Assembly: GCF_963583255.1 (NCBI RefSeq)
Contig: NC_084815.1
Span: forward strand, 8,603,724 to 8,667,723
DNA length: 64,000 bases
Direction: 5' to 3'
Source: Pyrus communis
Taxonomy: Eukaryota > Streptophyta > Magnoliopsida > Rosales > Rosaceae
The stretch's first letter is position 1, and each line of letters opens with the position of its first letter. Below the pieces are notes generated by a model. The model made no database searches, was not told the DNA's origin, and worked only from the letters and a program-made list of their open reading frames with translations. Shown one piece after another: positions 24,401-35,111 of this stretch. Position numbers and translations under genes: made by a program.

Positions 24401-24940
24401 TCTGTGGAACAATGCATGATCGAAAGAGATGGGTTGCTGGCAGTGTTAAAGACTAATTTGCAGCTAACTCAAAATCGCATGAAAGTGCAGGCAGATAAGA
24501 AAAGGACTGAGAGACACTTTAATGTTGGAGATATGGTGTATTTGAAGTTGGTGCCCTATCAACTGCACTCATTGGTGAATCATAGTTATCATAAATTACA
24601 ACCACGGTTCTATGGTCCTTATGCAGTTATTGAGAAGGTTGGTGTTGTGGCATACAAGTTGAAACTTCCTGAGGGGTCCAAAATCCATCCTGTGTTTCAT
24701 GTGAGCTGTCTCAAAAAACAGGTTGGAGACAATGCTATTCCCCAGATTGAACTGCCTTTGGTGTCTGAGGATGGCTTGGTTCAGGACATACTTGCAACAA
24801 TTCTGTCGAGAAGGATGTATAAAAAGGGAAGTGTGGCTGGAGTTCAACTCCTAGTGCATTGGAAGGGTAAGGACGCTGCAGATGCCACATGGGAAGACTT
24901 TGATGAGTTTCAGAAACGATTTCCAGATTTTGTAGTTTAA
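21419..24940 (+). CDS. Chromovirus Pol with chromodomain
   Basis: Frame continues from Gag after the TGA; first internal ATG is at 21455 (1161 aa from there, numbering below). Protease LLDSGST, Asp60; reverse transcriptase with first catalytic Asp in SKLDLRSGY (338) and FFDDIL (402-403); RNase H Asp547 (VECDALG), Glu585 region and ADSLSR; integrase zinc finger HH near 748-755 and C786/C789; DDE triad Asp819, Asp879, Glu915 (35-residue spacing between the last two); C-terminal chromodomain HWKGKDAADATWED (1135-1148). All catalytic residues seen are intact. Chromodomains can direct integration to particular chromatin (family knowledge). Confidence 0.95.
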   Translation, partial: TRGHKCGLKQLLMLDLLDGVDECLTEEMPENSELYHMALSECAFYGTTASQTLQTMKVEGLLQGHSVKILLDSGSTHNFVDSKLLKQWGFPVQSTRPFEVMIADGGKVQGSGCCRDMPLSLGGYQCAVDLYALPLGGCDAVLGVQWLSSVSPVLWDFQLLTMEFSKGAQKFKLFHSRPTVPFIQELPLHNVDKELNSSNLGLCLYSLDTTQLGTSTFNPSQLQELQALLDEFEDIFELPTKLPPSRSLDHSIPLTLGAKPPNLRPYHYGPLQKTEIEKAVQELLDAGFIRASHSPFSFPVLLVKKKEGTWRMCIDYRELNALTIKDKYPIPLIDDLLDELHGSKYFSKLDLRSGYHQILMKPEDVGKTAFRTHEGHYEFLVMPFGLTNAPATFQNVMNDLFKPFLRKFVLVFFDDILIYSTSWQHHLVHLKEVLTVLHKNQLYLKKSKCSFGQSSVKYLGHIVSQDGVAADPSKLKAIQQWPQPRNVKELRGFLGLTGYYCKFIPGYGKVCQPLYNLTKKEGFAWNESASEAFRQLKNIMSSPQVLALPDFSQTFVVECDALGNGIGAVLQQNHRPIAFFSQALGPRNQALSTYERELIAIVHAIRKWQNYLQGRHFVIKTDHSSLKYFLGQRTNTQFQQKWVAKLLGFDYEIQYRSGKENTVADSLSRIPDHQDIVEGDSMELIAISCPYFGWMDNLRRYNESDTWIMDKIKEVTEYKLKGTTNPALAKYSIDNGFLCYKKRVVISPTSQWRIKLVDEHHCTPAAGHQGVAKTYQRIKKGFYWQGMKGDIRKFIAECAICQQNKFETIAPPRLLQPLPLPQRVWYDISMDFIVGLPNCKGKSVIMVIVDMLSKYSHFIALAHPYNASIVAQLFIEHVFRLHGMPNSIVSDRDPVFVSAFWKELFRLQGSKLCMSFGYHPQTDGQTEVMNRCLETYLRCFVGGQPRKWVQWLPWAEWCFNTAYHTSSRYTPFEVVYGFPPPYIAPHEVGSTKVASVEQCMIERDGLLAVLKTNLQLTQNRMKVQADKKRTERHFNVGDMVYLKLVPYQLHSLVNHSYHKLQPRFYGPYAVIEKVGVVAYKLKLPEGSKIHPVFHVSCLKKQVGDNAIPQIELPLVSEDGLVQDILATILSRRMYKKGSVAGVQLLVHWKGKDAADATWEDFDEFQKRFPDFVV

Positions 24941-24975
24941 CCTTGAGGACAAGGTTGTTCTGAAGGGGAAGGCAT

Positions 24976-25258
24976 TGTTATGATCTGGAATGTCTTCGAT
25001 CACAATTACTAAGAAGGGACCAAAATGTAATAAGTGAGATAGATTTGGGGGTCATTTTCCTATTTGTAGTTGTAAGGGAGTTTGTTTACAGGTTTTCTGT
25101 TGTACTGGGTTACTATATAACCATTTGTGTTTCTTTGAGTAAGGCATATATACAATTTACAAAACCAATTCTGTTCAGAATTCTCTTCGACTTCTCCCGC
25201 CCTTTCTGATCTTGCAAGCAGGTTTAGGTTTGAGCCTTGCTAGGGCTTGGTGCTAACA
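24976..25258 (+). repeat. 3' LTR of the chromovirus
   Basis: Same length as the 5' LTR; differences seen at 'cagaattctcttcg' versus 'cagagttctctttg' and 'ttgctaggg' versus 'ttgcaaggg'. Followed by the target duplication CCTTT. Confidence 0.93.
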
Positions 25259-25600
25259 CCTTTGCATTCTCCATAAAACCTCCTCAAGAACTTGCCGCTG
25301 CTCCTCTCCACTCTGTGCCACTTGTCGTTTTTGTCCTCCTTCTCTACGTTCCTCTCTCCGCTGATCTGAAGCACCCTGTCGTCTTCCACCTCCACCTTTA
25401 CCTCCTCATTCTTCAGCCCAGGGATGTCTGCCTTGAATACGTGGGTTTTGTGGTCTCCTTTCAGTCGAAACTCGATTTTCACAAAGCATAATTTTCCCTA
25501 GAAAATTCTGGGAGAGTGACAAGGTGGAAGGGAACGAGAAATCCTTGAAAGGGTCCCACAGATTGAGGAAGAATGGGTCAAAGATGCTGTTGCCGTTGAA
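25259..25600 (-). pseudogene. Class I small heat-shock protein (Hsp20) pseudogene, main part
   Basis: Minus-strand reading gives NSIFDPFFLNLWDPFKDF near 25585-25530 (typical N-terminal arm), then after a frame change the start of the alpha-crystallin domain: [46 protein letters not shown]. Class I cytosolic Hsp20 proteins are ATP-independent chaperones. Here there is no proper start codon, at least one frameshift near 25490 and one near 25270, the C-terminal part of the domain is deleted, and the chromovirus splits off the end (20079-20121). Confidence 0.88.
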
Positions 25601-26090
25601 ATTGTAACGGGCATATGGTTTTAAAGGTTGCTTTTACAAAAAAGTTTGAAGCCTTAAGCTTGAAAAGTTATAGAGCATATAGAAAATCCTAGCAATTTTG
25701 GTCCATAGACGAAGTCTTATTTTTCACACACCCATCCATCACTATTCAGGTCAACGAAGGCTGTGTGGTCTTTCCACTTGGGAAGGATCCAACAACACAG
25801 TACAACTCCATTAAAGGGCATAAGATATATGTGTTAAATTGTCTGAAATTATCTATTCTAAAATTGAGGAGCAATTGACTGTTCATTCGGCTACAGTCAA
25901 TTGTTTGCCTTTTGATTTCATCTTATTTACAATAAAACCATGAGATTTGGGCTGGGTTTGAAGGGTATTTATTTGAACTGAGAAGGGTAATTTTGTCCGG
26001 AGGGTTTAGGACGAATTACCCCTTTATTTCACCTTATTTGCAAGAAACCCATTATACGTGGACTAGGTTGGAAGGGCAATTTTGTCCTGT
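25601..26090. other. Intergenic, upstream of the Hsp20 pseudogene
   Basis: AT-rich with no recognised gene. The motif 'ggaattacccctttatttc' and 'attttgtccggagggttt' near 25990-26090 leads into the triplicated block that follows. Confidence 0.4.
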
Positions 26091-26188
26091 CGGTTTTGGC
26101 TAAATTTAGGGGTTGCCGTGTAGGGTTGCATTTGCTGCCCTTCACTCATGGTTTAGGGGAATTGAGGCTCTGACAGAGAGCGAAAGAA

Positions 26189-26241
<53 letters not shown>

Positions 26242-26645
26242 CAGAGAGAGAGAGATGTCCTGTCGGTTTTGGCTAAATTTAGGGGTTGCCGTGTAGGGTT
26301 GCATTTGCTGCCCTTCACTCATGGTTTCGGGGAATTGAGCCTCTGACAGAGAGCGGAAGAAACAGAGAGAGAGAGAGAGAGAGAGAGCAAGAGAGAGAGA
26401 GACAGAGACAGAGAGAGAGAGACATGCCGATGGGAAGACAGCGCAGGGGAGAGGTATGGGTGATAGATTTCAAAAGTGGGAAAGTGGGTTTTGTCTTCTC
26501 GGTTTTGACTGAATTCGAGGGTTGTTGTGTACAGTTTCATTTGCTGTCCTTGAATGAGGGTTTTGGGGGGATAGAGACTTTGACAGAGAGCGGAAGAAAG
26601 AGAGAGATAGAGAGAGAGATGACGATGGAAAGAGAGCAAAGGGGA
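26090..26645 (+). repeat. Three tandem ~170-bp units ending in GA microsatellites
   Basis: Units begin near 26090, 26257 and 26497 with 'tcggttttggctaaatttag' (third copy diverged) and continue 'gttgcatttgctgcccttcactcatgg' and 'ctctgacagagagcg', then a long (GA)n run (26199-26253, 26364-26424, 26603-26622). Translation gives the repeated peptide MPCRVAFAALHSWFRGIE, but this follows from the repeat and is not evidence of a gene. It may be a multiplied 5' leader of the captured CobW-type gene downstream. Confidence 0.7.
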
Positions 26646-27690
26646 GAGGTATGAGTCGTGGATTTCAGAAGTAGGAGAGTGGGGATGGTCAGAGAAAACC
26701 ATACGGGTTATTCAGATCTTCCGCTGCATGCCTGGATTTCGAAAGATAAGTGCTTTTTAAAATTTTTTTTTTCTATCAGCTTAGAAAGATAAGTGATTTC
26801 GAAAGATAAGTGGATTATTTTCGAATTTTTTAGTGTGTTAGGTCAGATTTTGGGGGAATCGTCAGAGATATTAATTTCCCTTATTAGTTTTCTTTTCTCT
26901 CATTTTGCACATTCATCTCTCTATCTGCCTGTTTGTTCTCTGTCTTAAGGTCCGTTCTTTTTTTTTTTTTTTGGGTTTTTTTGTATGGCTTTTTTTTTTT
27001 CTTTTTGTTTTCCAGGTTATAGATCTAATGCTCTTTTGTATACCAATCTTGGTTTTGTTTTTCTTGGAAATTTTTTTTTTATTTGATTGTGGATTCGTGG
27101 GTTTTAATTTCTATGGTTTGTTGCAGGTTGCAAAGCAGGAGGTTCTCACCTCAAGATTCAGTTTAAGGTACTGTTATTATTATTTTTAGTTCTTAGAATT
27201 TAATGTTTCGAACTAATATGATGATTTGGTTGTGAAATGTGGGATTTGTGTTCGGCTTCTGTTGCGTATGTGATGTTCTCTGTTTTTATTACTGGGTAGA
27301 GATTCCATGTATTTTAGGTCTCTACAAAACACCTCTTTAGTTCTAGGGGAAGAACTAAATAACACATTGGTGGACTTGCGGATGTTTTTGGAAATACAAG
27401 AATTTTTTTTTAGGACTAAAGTTATATTGGTTGTAAAATGGTTTTGGAAGATAATTGTCTCATTATATAAACTGCATATATAAGGATATGGATAATAGAT
27501 AACTACATATTCGAAGTTGGGGATAATTAGGTTTTTATTTATTTGCTTTTTGTCATGGTTACTCATAATTTTGCTTTAGTTTGGTTTTTGATTGGATAAT
27601 ATTTTGATTTGCTTTAAGAGTTCTGATCTTCCACTATAATTGTGATTTGATTTATGAACTGATATTCACACATTTGAAACTGATGTGCAG

Positions 27691-28076
27691 ACCATCATGA
27701 GGATCACCACACCCATGATCATGTTCATGATCCTGGTGTTTCTTCTGTCAGCATAGTTTGTGAAGGGAACTTAGAACTTGAAAAGGTAGGATCTCTGCTT
27801 TGTCGTATTTTGCAATATATTTGATAATTTCTTCAGTGTCTTCCATGTGGACCTGTTGCCTTTGAATGAGACAAGTACACATTTGAGGGCCAGTTGCATC
27901 CAGAGTCTTTGTCCAGGCATGTATGAAAGAAAACCTGACAAAGACTACTGATTTCGTTTTTATTTTTTCAGGCTAACATATGGCTTGGTACACTGTTGTT
28001 GAAACGAAGTGAGGACATATATCGTATGAAAGGTCTTCTATCAGTTCAAGGAATGAAAAAGAGATTTGTCTTCCAG
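27691..28076 (+). pseudogene. CobW-domain (ZNG1-type GTPase) gene fragment, two exons
   Basis: Exon-like blocks 27691-27785 and 27972-28076 have proper AG/GT borders and join in frame. The first encodes a His-rich stretch (HHEDHHTHDHVHDPG) then VSIVCEGNLELEK; the second ANIWLGTLLLKRSEDIYRMK and GLLSVQGMKKRFVFQ. This is the C-terminal region of plant CobW-domain proteins, metal-chaperone GTPases of the COG0523 family. The GTPase domain upstream and the final exon downstream were not found, so the fragment is non-functional as it stands. A short exon-like block at 27128-27168 (VAKQEVLTSRFSLR) could belong to the same captured piece. It lies upstream of a Helitron-like end at 30621. Confidence 0.8.
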
Positions 28077-30590
28077 GTGAGAAACTTGCTGCTAATGGAC
28101 ATTGACATGTTTTTTATGTTAATGGATTTTTGGATCGTGTCTTTACTTTCTGATAGAGAAGTTTGATTTTAGCTTATTTGTTTCTACGGATTAATGCATT
28201 CAAAATATTATTTTGTATGATTTTTTACATACGTTTGTGGATGAAGGGTTTAGGTGCTCTGAAAATGCCCACCCTTATTTTTTTTACACCAAGTGTTTAT
28301 GGCAACCCAGGCATTCCAACTTACTCAGGTACTTCAATCTTTTCAGTTTTTGGTAATTTTTGCCCCTGTTTGGTTGCTGGGAAGGAGAGGGAAAATAAGG
28401 GAAATCATCAAAGTTGATACATATAATTTGTTTTTAGTCACATTGATTTTTATTGTGAGAAATTATGTGATTATTTTTTTATAATTACCTATGGAATTGA
28501 ATAGTATTAGCTAAAGCTCTCCCACTGCTTAGTTGTATCTATATTAAGAAATTGCTGAGTAGATGGGACTACAAAACTCAAATTCCCTCCTTCTGTATAT
28601 TTGCAGTTGCTTTTCTGTGTAAATCTTCTCTTGCAAAGAAATTCAAAGGCCGCTAATTGTATTCATGGACTATAACTGTAATTATACAATGTACATTATT
28701 ATTTAAATATAAAAAAGTATAATTTATATATAGTCAATTTAAACTCATTAAAATATACAATCTTTAAATACAAAAGTAAATTTGAAAGAAGTTGAAGTAA
28801 TATATGAATGCTATGTGATTTATTATGTTCAAAATTGAAATTGGAATCATGCTGTTCTTTGATATGAATGAAGTGTGGTGTTCTCCTTCAAAAAGTTGAA
28901 ATTAGGTCTCTCCATCCCCTTAATTTCATTTTCTATTAGCAAAGAACTGGGATACCAATGTACTTATGTGTATTGTTTCAATTTCTATGTTTGCTAATCT
29001 TTTCTCAGGGAAATACTTCATTTAAGGAAAAGCCTGAAATAATGTTGTCAAGTGCTATACTAAAGCTATCAGATTGAACATGATGTGTGCAACTTAGATT
29101 GCAACCATGCAATTGCTTACTTGGAGGTAATAGTCATTCTATTGCATGCATATCTTTAGAATCTTAGTTTTTTTATAACTATTGGTGAAAGCACTGCAGA
29201 CCAAATCATGTTATATATGCTTATTGTAAACAGTTATGTTTGTAAATTTGAAGCCCAAATTAACATAATTTTCTCCCCTATTTGACCACGCATTTATGAA
29301 TGTTGGATTAAAATGTGTTTATTTTTGGGAAGAAATGAGATGGTTGGTTTGAGTTTTAGAAGCCTTTGTTTTTCTACCTTTTATGGCAATGAAAAAAAAG
29401 GGGGAAAACATTGGTCTTAATTGTAATTTCCAATTCTTTACGCTGTTAGTAGTTAAAATTAGGGGAATGGCTATTAATATAATTTTTGGTGTATTTCAAG
29501 CTTCTAATTCACAAACTGAGTGAAGGTCACAATAAGTATTAGTCACTACGAGAGTGTTGGACTATCCTCATTCTGGAACCAGGTTTAAGAGGCCCCTGAC
29601 AATGACATTGAAACGGGTATATAACCCTATTCTTTTTGTCTTTTAGTCTTCCGCTTACTCGAGCATATGCTGTCATTAAAATTAGTGGTCTGGTTAATGT
29701 ACCTGCAGTATCAGTAGTTCCTCTCTTTTTAATGGAGTGATTCCCTTTCTTGGGCATGTAAAATCTTGGTGTCTGTAAATGAACACATCACATGACTTTT
29801 AACACAAGTCTTGCTTCTATCATTTGATGTTGCAGTGGGTAAGCTCTGAATTTAATGAATTGTTCAACTTTGAATTTAATGAATTGTGGTGTTTTATCTT
29901 CTGAATTTCTAACCTATTAATATTGGAAGACCTAAAAGATTATTCCAATGTATTGTTTCTGGATTTATTCAAATTAGTAGTGAAATGATGGTATTTATAA
30001 ATTTTAATTTTTTTTTCTATGATTTACATGTTGATGCAGATTTATTCTCTACGATTCTCTGGTTAGGGTAAGCATTTTGGTGAGCTTTGATTTTGTGAGG
30101 GTAAGCTCTTAATCTTTCCTCTATCGTTTTGTAGTTCATCCTGTTGTTTTTATTTAGAGCTATTTTAATGCTTTTATGTTTGTCGTTCCGTGCTGGGAAA
30201 TTGGAAAGCTCTGGAAACAATATAGTTCTTGAGCTAATGTGAAGATTTTGGGTTGAACATTGTACTATGAAGATATTGGGTTTAATATTTGATTCCGTTT
30301 TTCATTTTGCACTTACAAAAACAGAGGATTGTGGTTAATTATTGTGATGTGAAGCTTCTATTTGATGTCGACTTAATGAGTAGCGATGTAAATTAAACTA
30401 CGTATTTTATGGATCAATTCACATATCTCTTGCTTTTTCTTTCATTTGGAGATAATTGTGTAAATGTGTGGTTTTGTGAGCGTTACTCATGTAAAACATG
30501 CGTTCTTTAAATTGTTACATTTAAGAATGCGATTATATCGCTGTAGCATTTTCAGTTAAATTTTCTATGAATATTATTCATGATTTGAAA
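28077..30590. other. AT-rich region between the CobW fragment and the Helitron-like end
   Basis: No gene recognised. T-rich intron-like sequence with isolated splice-like motifs, possibly the rest of the captured gene's introns or Helitron filler. A pair of 'gaatttaatgaattg' copies occurs at about 29848 and 29873. Confidence 0.35.
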
Positions 30591-30591
30591 A

Positions 30592-30621
30592 CCCGCAGCA
30601 AAGAGCGGGCAGTCCTGCTAG
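30592..30621 (+). mobile_element. Helitron-like 3' terminus
   Basis: A GC-rich hairpin (CCCGC 30592-30596, GCGGG 30605-30609) is followed nine bases later by CTAG at 30618-30621 and a T, the layout of Helitron 3' ends (hairpin, then CTRR, insertion between A and T). It falls inside a copia remnant, which fits an insertion. The 5' TC end was not located, and no RepHel gene is present, so the element would be non-autonomous. Confidence 0.5.
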
Positions 30622-30718
30622 TAGAAACTAAACTAGCTGTTACACATTCAACCACAACGGCTACTACTATTTTTGGAAACTTTCATTTCTTCTTCAATTC
30701 TTCAAGTTCATATGCAGG
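30622..30718 (-). mobile_element. Copia remnant, probable LTR continuation
   Basis: On the minus strand this stretch is what follows the copia 3' region at 41704 if the solo LTR (30719-41703) is removed. It is non-coding. The link is inferred from position only. Confidence 0.4.
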
Positions 30719-31974
30719 TGATAGGAACATATTTATACGACTTAATTAGCTTGTTTCCTTGCATTTACTTAATTAGTTCTTAGTTATTTTAGTATTTTAA
30801 GCTATTTTCGTGTGTTTGTAGGTCCATAGGCCTTATGAAGCAATAAGGTGCATTTTGGAGCCTTTTGGAGCAAAATTGGGCTTGGAATGGATAGCATATG
30901 CTTGGAGCAAAAGGAATGGACGAAATTGAAGACTTGAAGATGTTCGGAGTCCTAATCAAAGAAGGATTCCTACTCAAAAGATGATTCTTACTTGAAGTAG
31001 GAAAGTTAAGCCAAGGTTTCCTATTTTGGTTTGACCTTTCCTAATCCTAAATGTCCCTAAGTTCCAGCAACATTGAAGGTCTCCTATGCATTCTAGGACA
31101 CAAACTAAAGGTTCCTTGCACCATTCTAGCCTTGCCGCACCACATTTCCCTTTCCCCTTCCATTCTCCTTCCTTGCTACACAAGGGAGACCTCCCCTTTC
31201 CTATTTTCTGCACCAAATCACATTCCCTTTTTAATTTAAGACCTTTCCTCTTTCCCTTTGCCTTTGCCGCACCCTATATTCTCTTTCCTTTTAATTTCTC
31301 ACTTTGACTTAGTCTTTTTCCTAGTGGTTTTAGAATAAAAATCCTTTGACATTAATAAAACTTTATTTCATTTTCTCATTTAATTTCTGCTGCACCTTTA
31401 CCTTATTTCCCTAGGGTTTTAGATACTTGGCTATTTTAATAAACCTTGGCTGCACCCTTTGGGGATTTATCATGCCATACACCATCTCTACACATCCCTA
31501 ATTGATTCCACTACTCTGCCGCACCCTACACTGATTCTCCACCATTCCAATACATTCATACTACTCTGCCGCACCCTACACTGATTCTCCACCATTCCAA
31601 TACATTCATACCTTCAACCACACATCCACACACCATCCTTTTACTTTGCCGCACCCCCTTACCAACCCAAATCCATTCCTAACCCAGAAACACATCCAAA
31701 ATCATCTTTTAACCTCTGTGCTGCAGCAAAGAGAAGAAGAGAGAGGAGCTTGAACGTGCAGGGTATTCAAGTTGATTCGCTGGGCGTTTTAGGTGTTAAC
31801 AATCTTTTGTTTTCAATGTTTAAATTCAATTTTGTTTCTTTTGCTGTGAACATGAGAGGCTAAACTTGTTTTAGCTAGGGGAGACTTTGAAGCCATGATT
31901 TTATATGCAATATGAATTGATTAAATCCAGTTATGAATTTGTGACTCGTGAATGCAATTTGCTTAACTGTTTTA

Positions 31975-33018
31975 TGTAAACATGGAAATTCTTGATGACG
32001 AATGAGACAAGAACACATGTACAAAGTAATATTTTGTATTAATGATTTTGGAGTTACAATCTCTTTGTAATTTGGTCATCTGATTCGATCTTCGTAAGAT
32101 GTTGGTTTGTTGACATGTTGTTGATCCAAGGGCTGTCGAGGCTTGATCTTGGATGGACAGTGGGAAGTTTCTTCAAGGGCCGTCAGGGTTTGATCTTGAA
32201 GAACAGGGATGAACAGATCGTCGAGGGCTTTTAGGCTTGATCTTGAAGTTGTTGATCCAAAGGGCCGTTGAGGCTTGATCTTAGGTTGAACAGGTGGGAA
32301 CTTCTTCAAGGGCCGTCGGGGCCTGATCTTTGAATAATGGTTGTGTAGATTTCTTCAAGGGCCATTGGGCTTGATCTTGAAGGTTGATGGATGAGCGGAT
32401 CTTCAAGGGCTTTTGGGCTTGATCTTGAAGAACGGTTGGATGTGTGGATTTGTTGATGTTGTTGATCCAAAGGGCCATTGGGGCTTGATCTTAGGATGAA
32501 CGAATGATGAACGACGAACACTTTCTTCAAGGGCCATTGGGGCTTGATCTTGGGATGAACGAATGATGAACAATGAACACTTTCTTCAAGGGCCGTTGGG
32601 GGTTGATCTTGAAGAATGGTTGTGCGGACTTCTTCAAGGGCTTTTGGGCTTGATCTTGAAGGTTGATGGATGAGGGGATCTTCAAGGGCTTTTGGGCTTG
32701 ATCTTGAAGAACATTTGGATGTGTGGATTTGTTGATGTTGTTGATCCAAAGGGCCGTTGGGGCTTGATCTTGGGATGAACAGATGATGAACGATGAACAT
32801 TTTCTTCAAGAATTCCAAAACTTGATTTTTGGATTTAAATAATCAGATGAAATAAATCATTTCTTCCATGTATTGACACGTGTCCTATTTGATGACTTTT
32901 TGGATTTATTTCGATTTTTCGTTGAGTCACACGCTACATGTAAAATTTATGTGACACGTGAGTGTTAAAATTTTAATTATTAGTCAACACTCATTTCACC
33001 GAAATTTCAATGTCTACA
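31975..33018 (-). repeat. 3' LTR of the Tat-like element (promoter deleted)
   Basis: 1044 bp. Most of it (about 32100-32810) is a tandem array built on 'cttcaagggccgttggggcttgatcttgaag'. Relative to the other LTR, the segment with the TATA box is missing: the array joins directly to 'aattccaaaacttg' at 32810/32811. Confidence 0.9.
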
Positions 33019-33032
33019 AATGCCCCCACTTC
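33019..33032 (-). promoter_or_regulatory. Polypurine tract of the Tat-like element
   Basis: Minus strand 'aagtgggggcatt' lies directly before the 3' LTR (TGTAGACATT). The same motif in the same position relative to an LTR end occurs at 43363-43376. Confidence 0.8.
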
Positions 33033-33089
33033 AAGGCGCGTCGCATACATGTGCTTGTCACGTGTAGGAGATGCATTTTGAAGTCCCTT

Positions 33090-33590
33090 AATGTAGATGT
33101 CGATCCAAGGGCCGTCAAGGCTTGATCTTGAAATGGACTAGAAATTTTTTCAAGGGCTTTCGAAGCTTGATCTTGAATTGGGCTGAAAATTTTCTTCAAT
33201 GGCCGTTGAGGCTTGTTCTTGAACTTTGTTTGAAATTTCTTCAAGGGCCGTCGAGGCTTGATCTTGAATGAAATTGGACCACAAGGAGCTTCACGTGGTA
33301 GATCTTTGCGCTTGTTGACTTTCCACAGCTTTGATCTTGAACGGGGTTGGAGGATTTTCTGGTTTCCTCCAATCGTTGACTTTCCACAGGCTCATTCTTG
33401 AACTGGGCCAGGGGTTTCTTCTTTTAGAGTTGCACCAAATGTTTGAATTTACTCCTTTTATCTGGAGCTGAACTTGATTCAAGGGTGATGGAAATTTGAT
33501 CTTGAACAGGACTTGTGATTTCTTCAAGGGCCATCAAGGTTTGTTCTTGAATGGAATTGGACCACGAGCAGTCTCACGATTCGGACACAT
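33090..33590. repeat. LTR-like tandem repeats inside the Tat-like element
   Basis: Diverged units of the LTR array ('caagggccgtcgaggcttgatcttgaa') continue inside the element beyond the LTR border. They appear older and more diverged than the LTR copies. Confidence 0.7.
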
Positions 33591-35111
33591 GGCAGGCAAG
33601 CATGAGGTGGAGGTGATGGCCTGTTTCTTTGTTCAATATTTCCAATTTATATTGAAAAGGGTTAGGAGATGAATCGGCACGTGTTTTGTTGTGCTTGTCT
33701 CCACATGTTTCAATGAATCATTTTTGCTTGCCTCATTTGTTCTCCAGGCAGATGTGGTGTTTTCTGCTGCCTTGTCTATTTCCCCAGCAGAGCGATGCTA
33801 GGTAAGCAATCAGGGAAGGGTTTCAGGCAGTCGGTTCCTGACTGGAAGTTTGACTTCAAGTTCCGAATGATTGCTCTCTTTCTCTTTATCTTGCATGTAA
33901 GAACAAGGATAAAGAAAATGATAGGGAAAAAGCATGATATGAGATACTCTTGCTTTCGAAGAAGTGGTGGCGATTTGACAGCGTTTCACAGCAAGGTTTT
34001 GCTCTTCGGCGATGATGCCAGCGAAATGTTGTTGAAGCTTTTCGAGCTCTTTGATTAGAGCAACGATGCCGAGCTTGGTTTTGACTTAAACTTCTCCATC
34101 TGGATTATGCCATTCTGCAGGGAAGGGCGTCGTGCTATAGTGATATGTTCTAGCTCATCATTCATCCTTATGCTTCAATCTCTTGCCGTATTTGTTCCTG
34201 ATGTAGGAGTTGAGTGCAACCTTTGCATTTAAATGGTGCTTCAGAACATTACTTCTCAACAACAATGAGTACTCAAGAGCAATGCAAGGTAAGCAATCAT
34301 GCAAAGGTTCCAGGCAATCAGTTCCAAGTCGGAAGTTTGATTTCAAGTTCTAACTGATTACTCTCTTTCCCCTTGTCCTATAGGTAAGAGCAAGGGCAAA
34401 GAAAAAGACAGGGAAAAAGCATGATATGAGATACTTTTGCTTTTAACCCTGATGATATGTGATACTTTTGCTTTGGTGTCATTTGTTTGCAAGGGTATTC
34501 CCAGAGAGGAAGAAAAATGAGCATTTCGAGAGGCTCTGCTGGGAGTGTACTCTCAGAGGTGAGGAAGGGTTGGGCATTTTTTTGCAGGTCTGCCTTGCTG
34601 TGGAGGACGAAGGTCGACATATATAGGAATTTCCCAACAGCCAGTAGTGGCGCTAGTCCTTTACGTTGGCAATCGTTAGGTAATCGAAATAGTAAGATTT
34701 ATGTGTTTTCAACTTTGTTAGAAATCTTTGACAAAGTTGCCCGTGATTTCTACAAAGCTGAGGTTGTGTGTGGAAGGTGATGACAAATCCGGAAAAGCTG
34801 GTATTTTGAAATTCGGAGAGTGGTGCCTCTTCGATCTCTGAACAAGTAGCCTTATTGCCTCATCGATTTCTGAATAAGTGGCCTGGCTTTTGGAGAGGTG
34901 CCTCTTTGATTTCTGAACGACCATGCTGTCTTCTCGATTTTTGAACAAGCCCTATTGGCTTTTTTATTTTTTTTTATTTTTTATTTTTATAGAGGCATTA
35001 ATCATGTTCCAAAAACACACTTAGAGAGTTGCTACCTGTAGGAATTTCCCTCCTTTTGTATTTCTAAGAACTCGATTTACACGACCTCTTCTTCCTTCAT
35101 CATTCCTGCAA

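Larger units (their letters stand above)
20122..25258 (+). mobile_element. Complete chromovirus (Ty3/gypsy, Reina-like)
   Basis: 5137 bp, flanked by CCTTT (20117-20121 and 25259-25263). LTRs 20122-20404 and 24976-25258 are both 283 bp and differ at about three sites by eye. PBS TGGTATCAGCCTTTGATCC starts at 20406; polypurine tract 'gaaggggaagg' at 24962-24972. It encodes Gag, protease, RT, RNase H, integrase and a C-terminal chromodomain. Short LTRs and small size fit the Reina group, but the lineage is inferred. The element interrupts a small heat-shock pseudogene. Confidence 0.95.

Noticed and set aside
26113..26702. Arg/Glu-rich frames (plus) and Ser/Leu-rich frames (minus)
   Set aside because: Products of (GA)n/(CT)n microsatellites.
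32076..32818. Long minus-strand frames with repeated peptide (DQAPTALEE-like), also at 39786-40348 and 33014-33244
   Set aside because: They are translations of the LTR tandem array; there is no start context and no homology.
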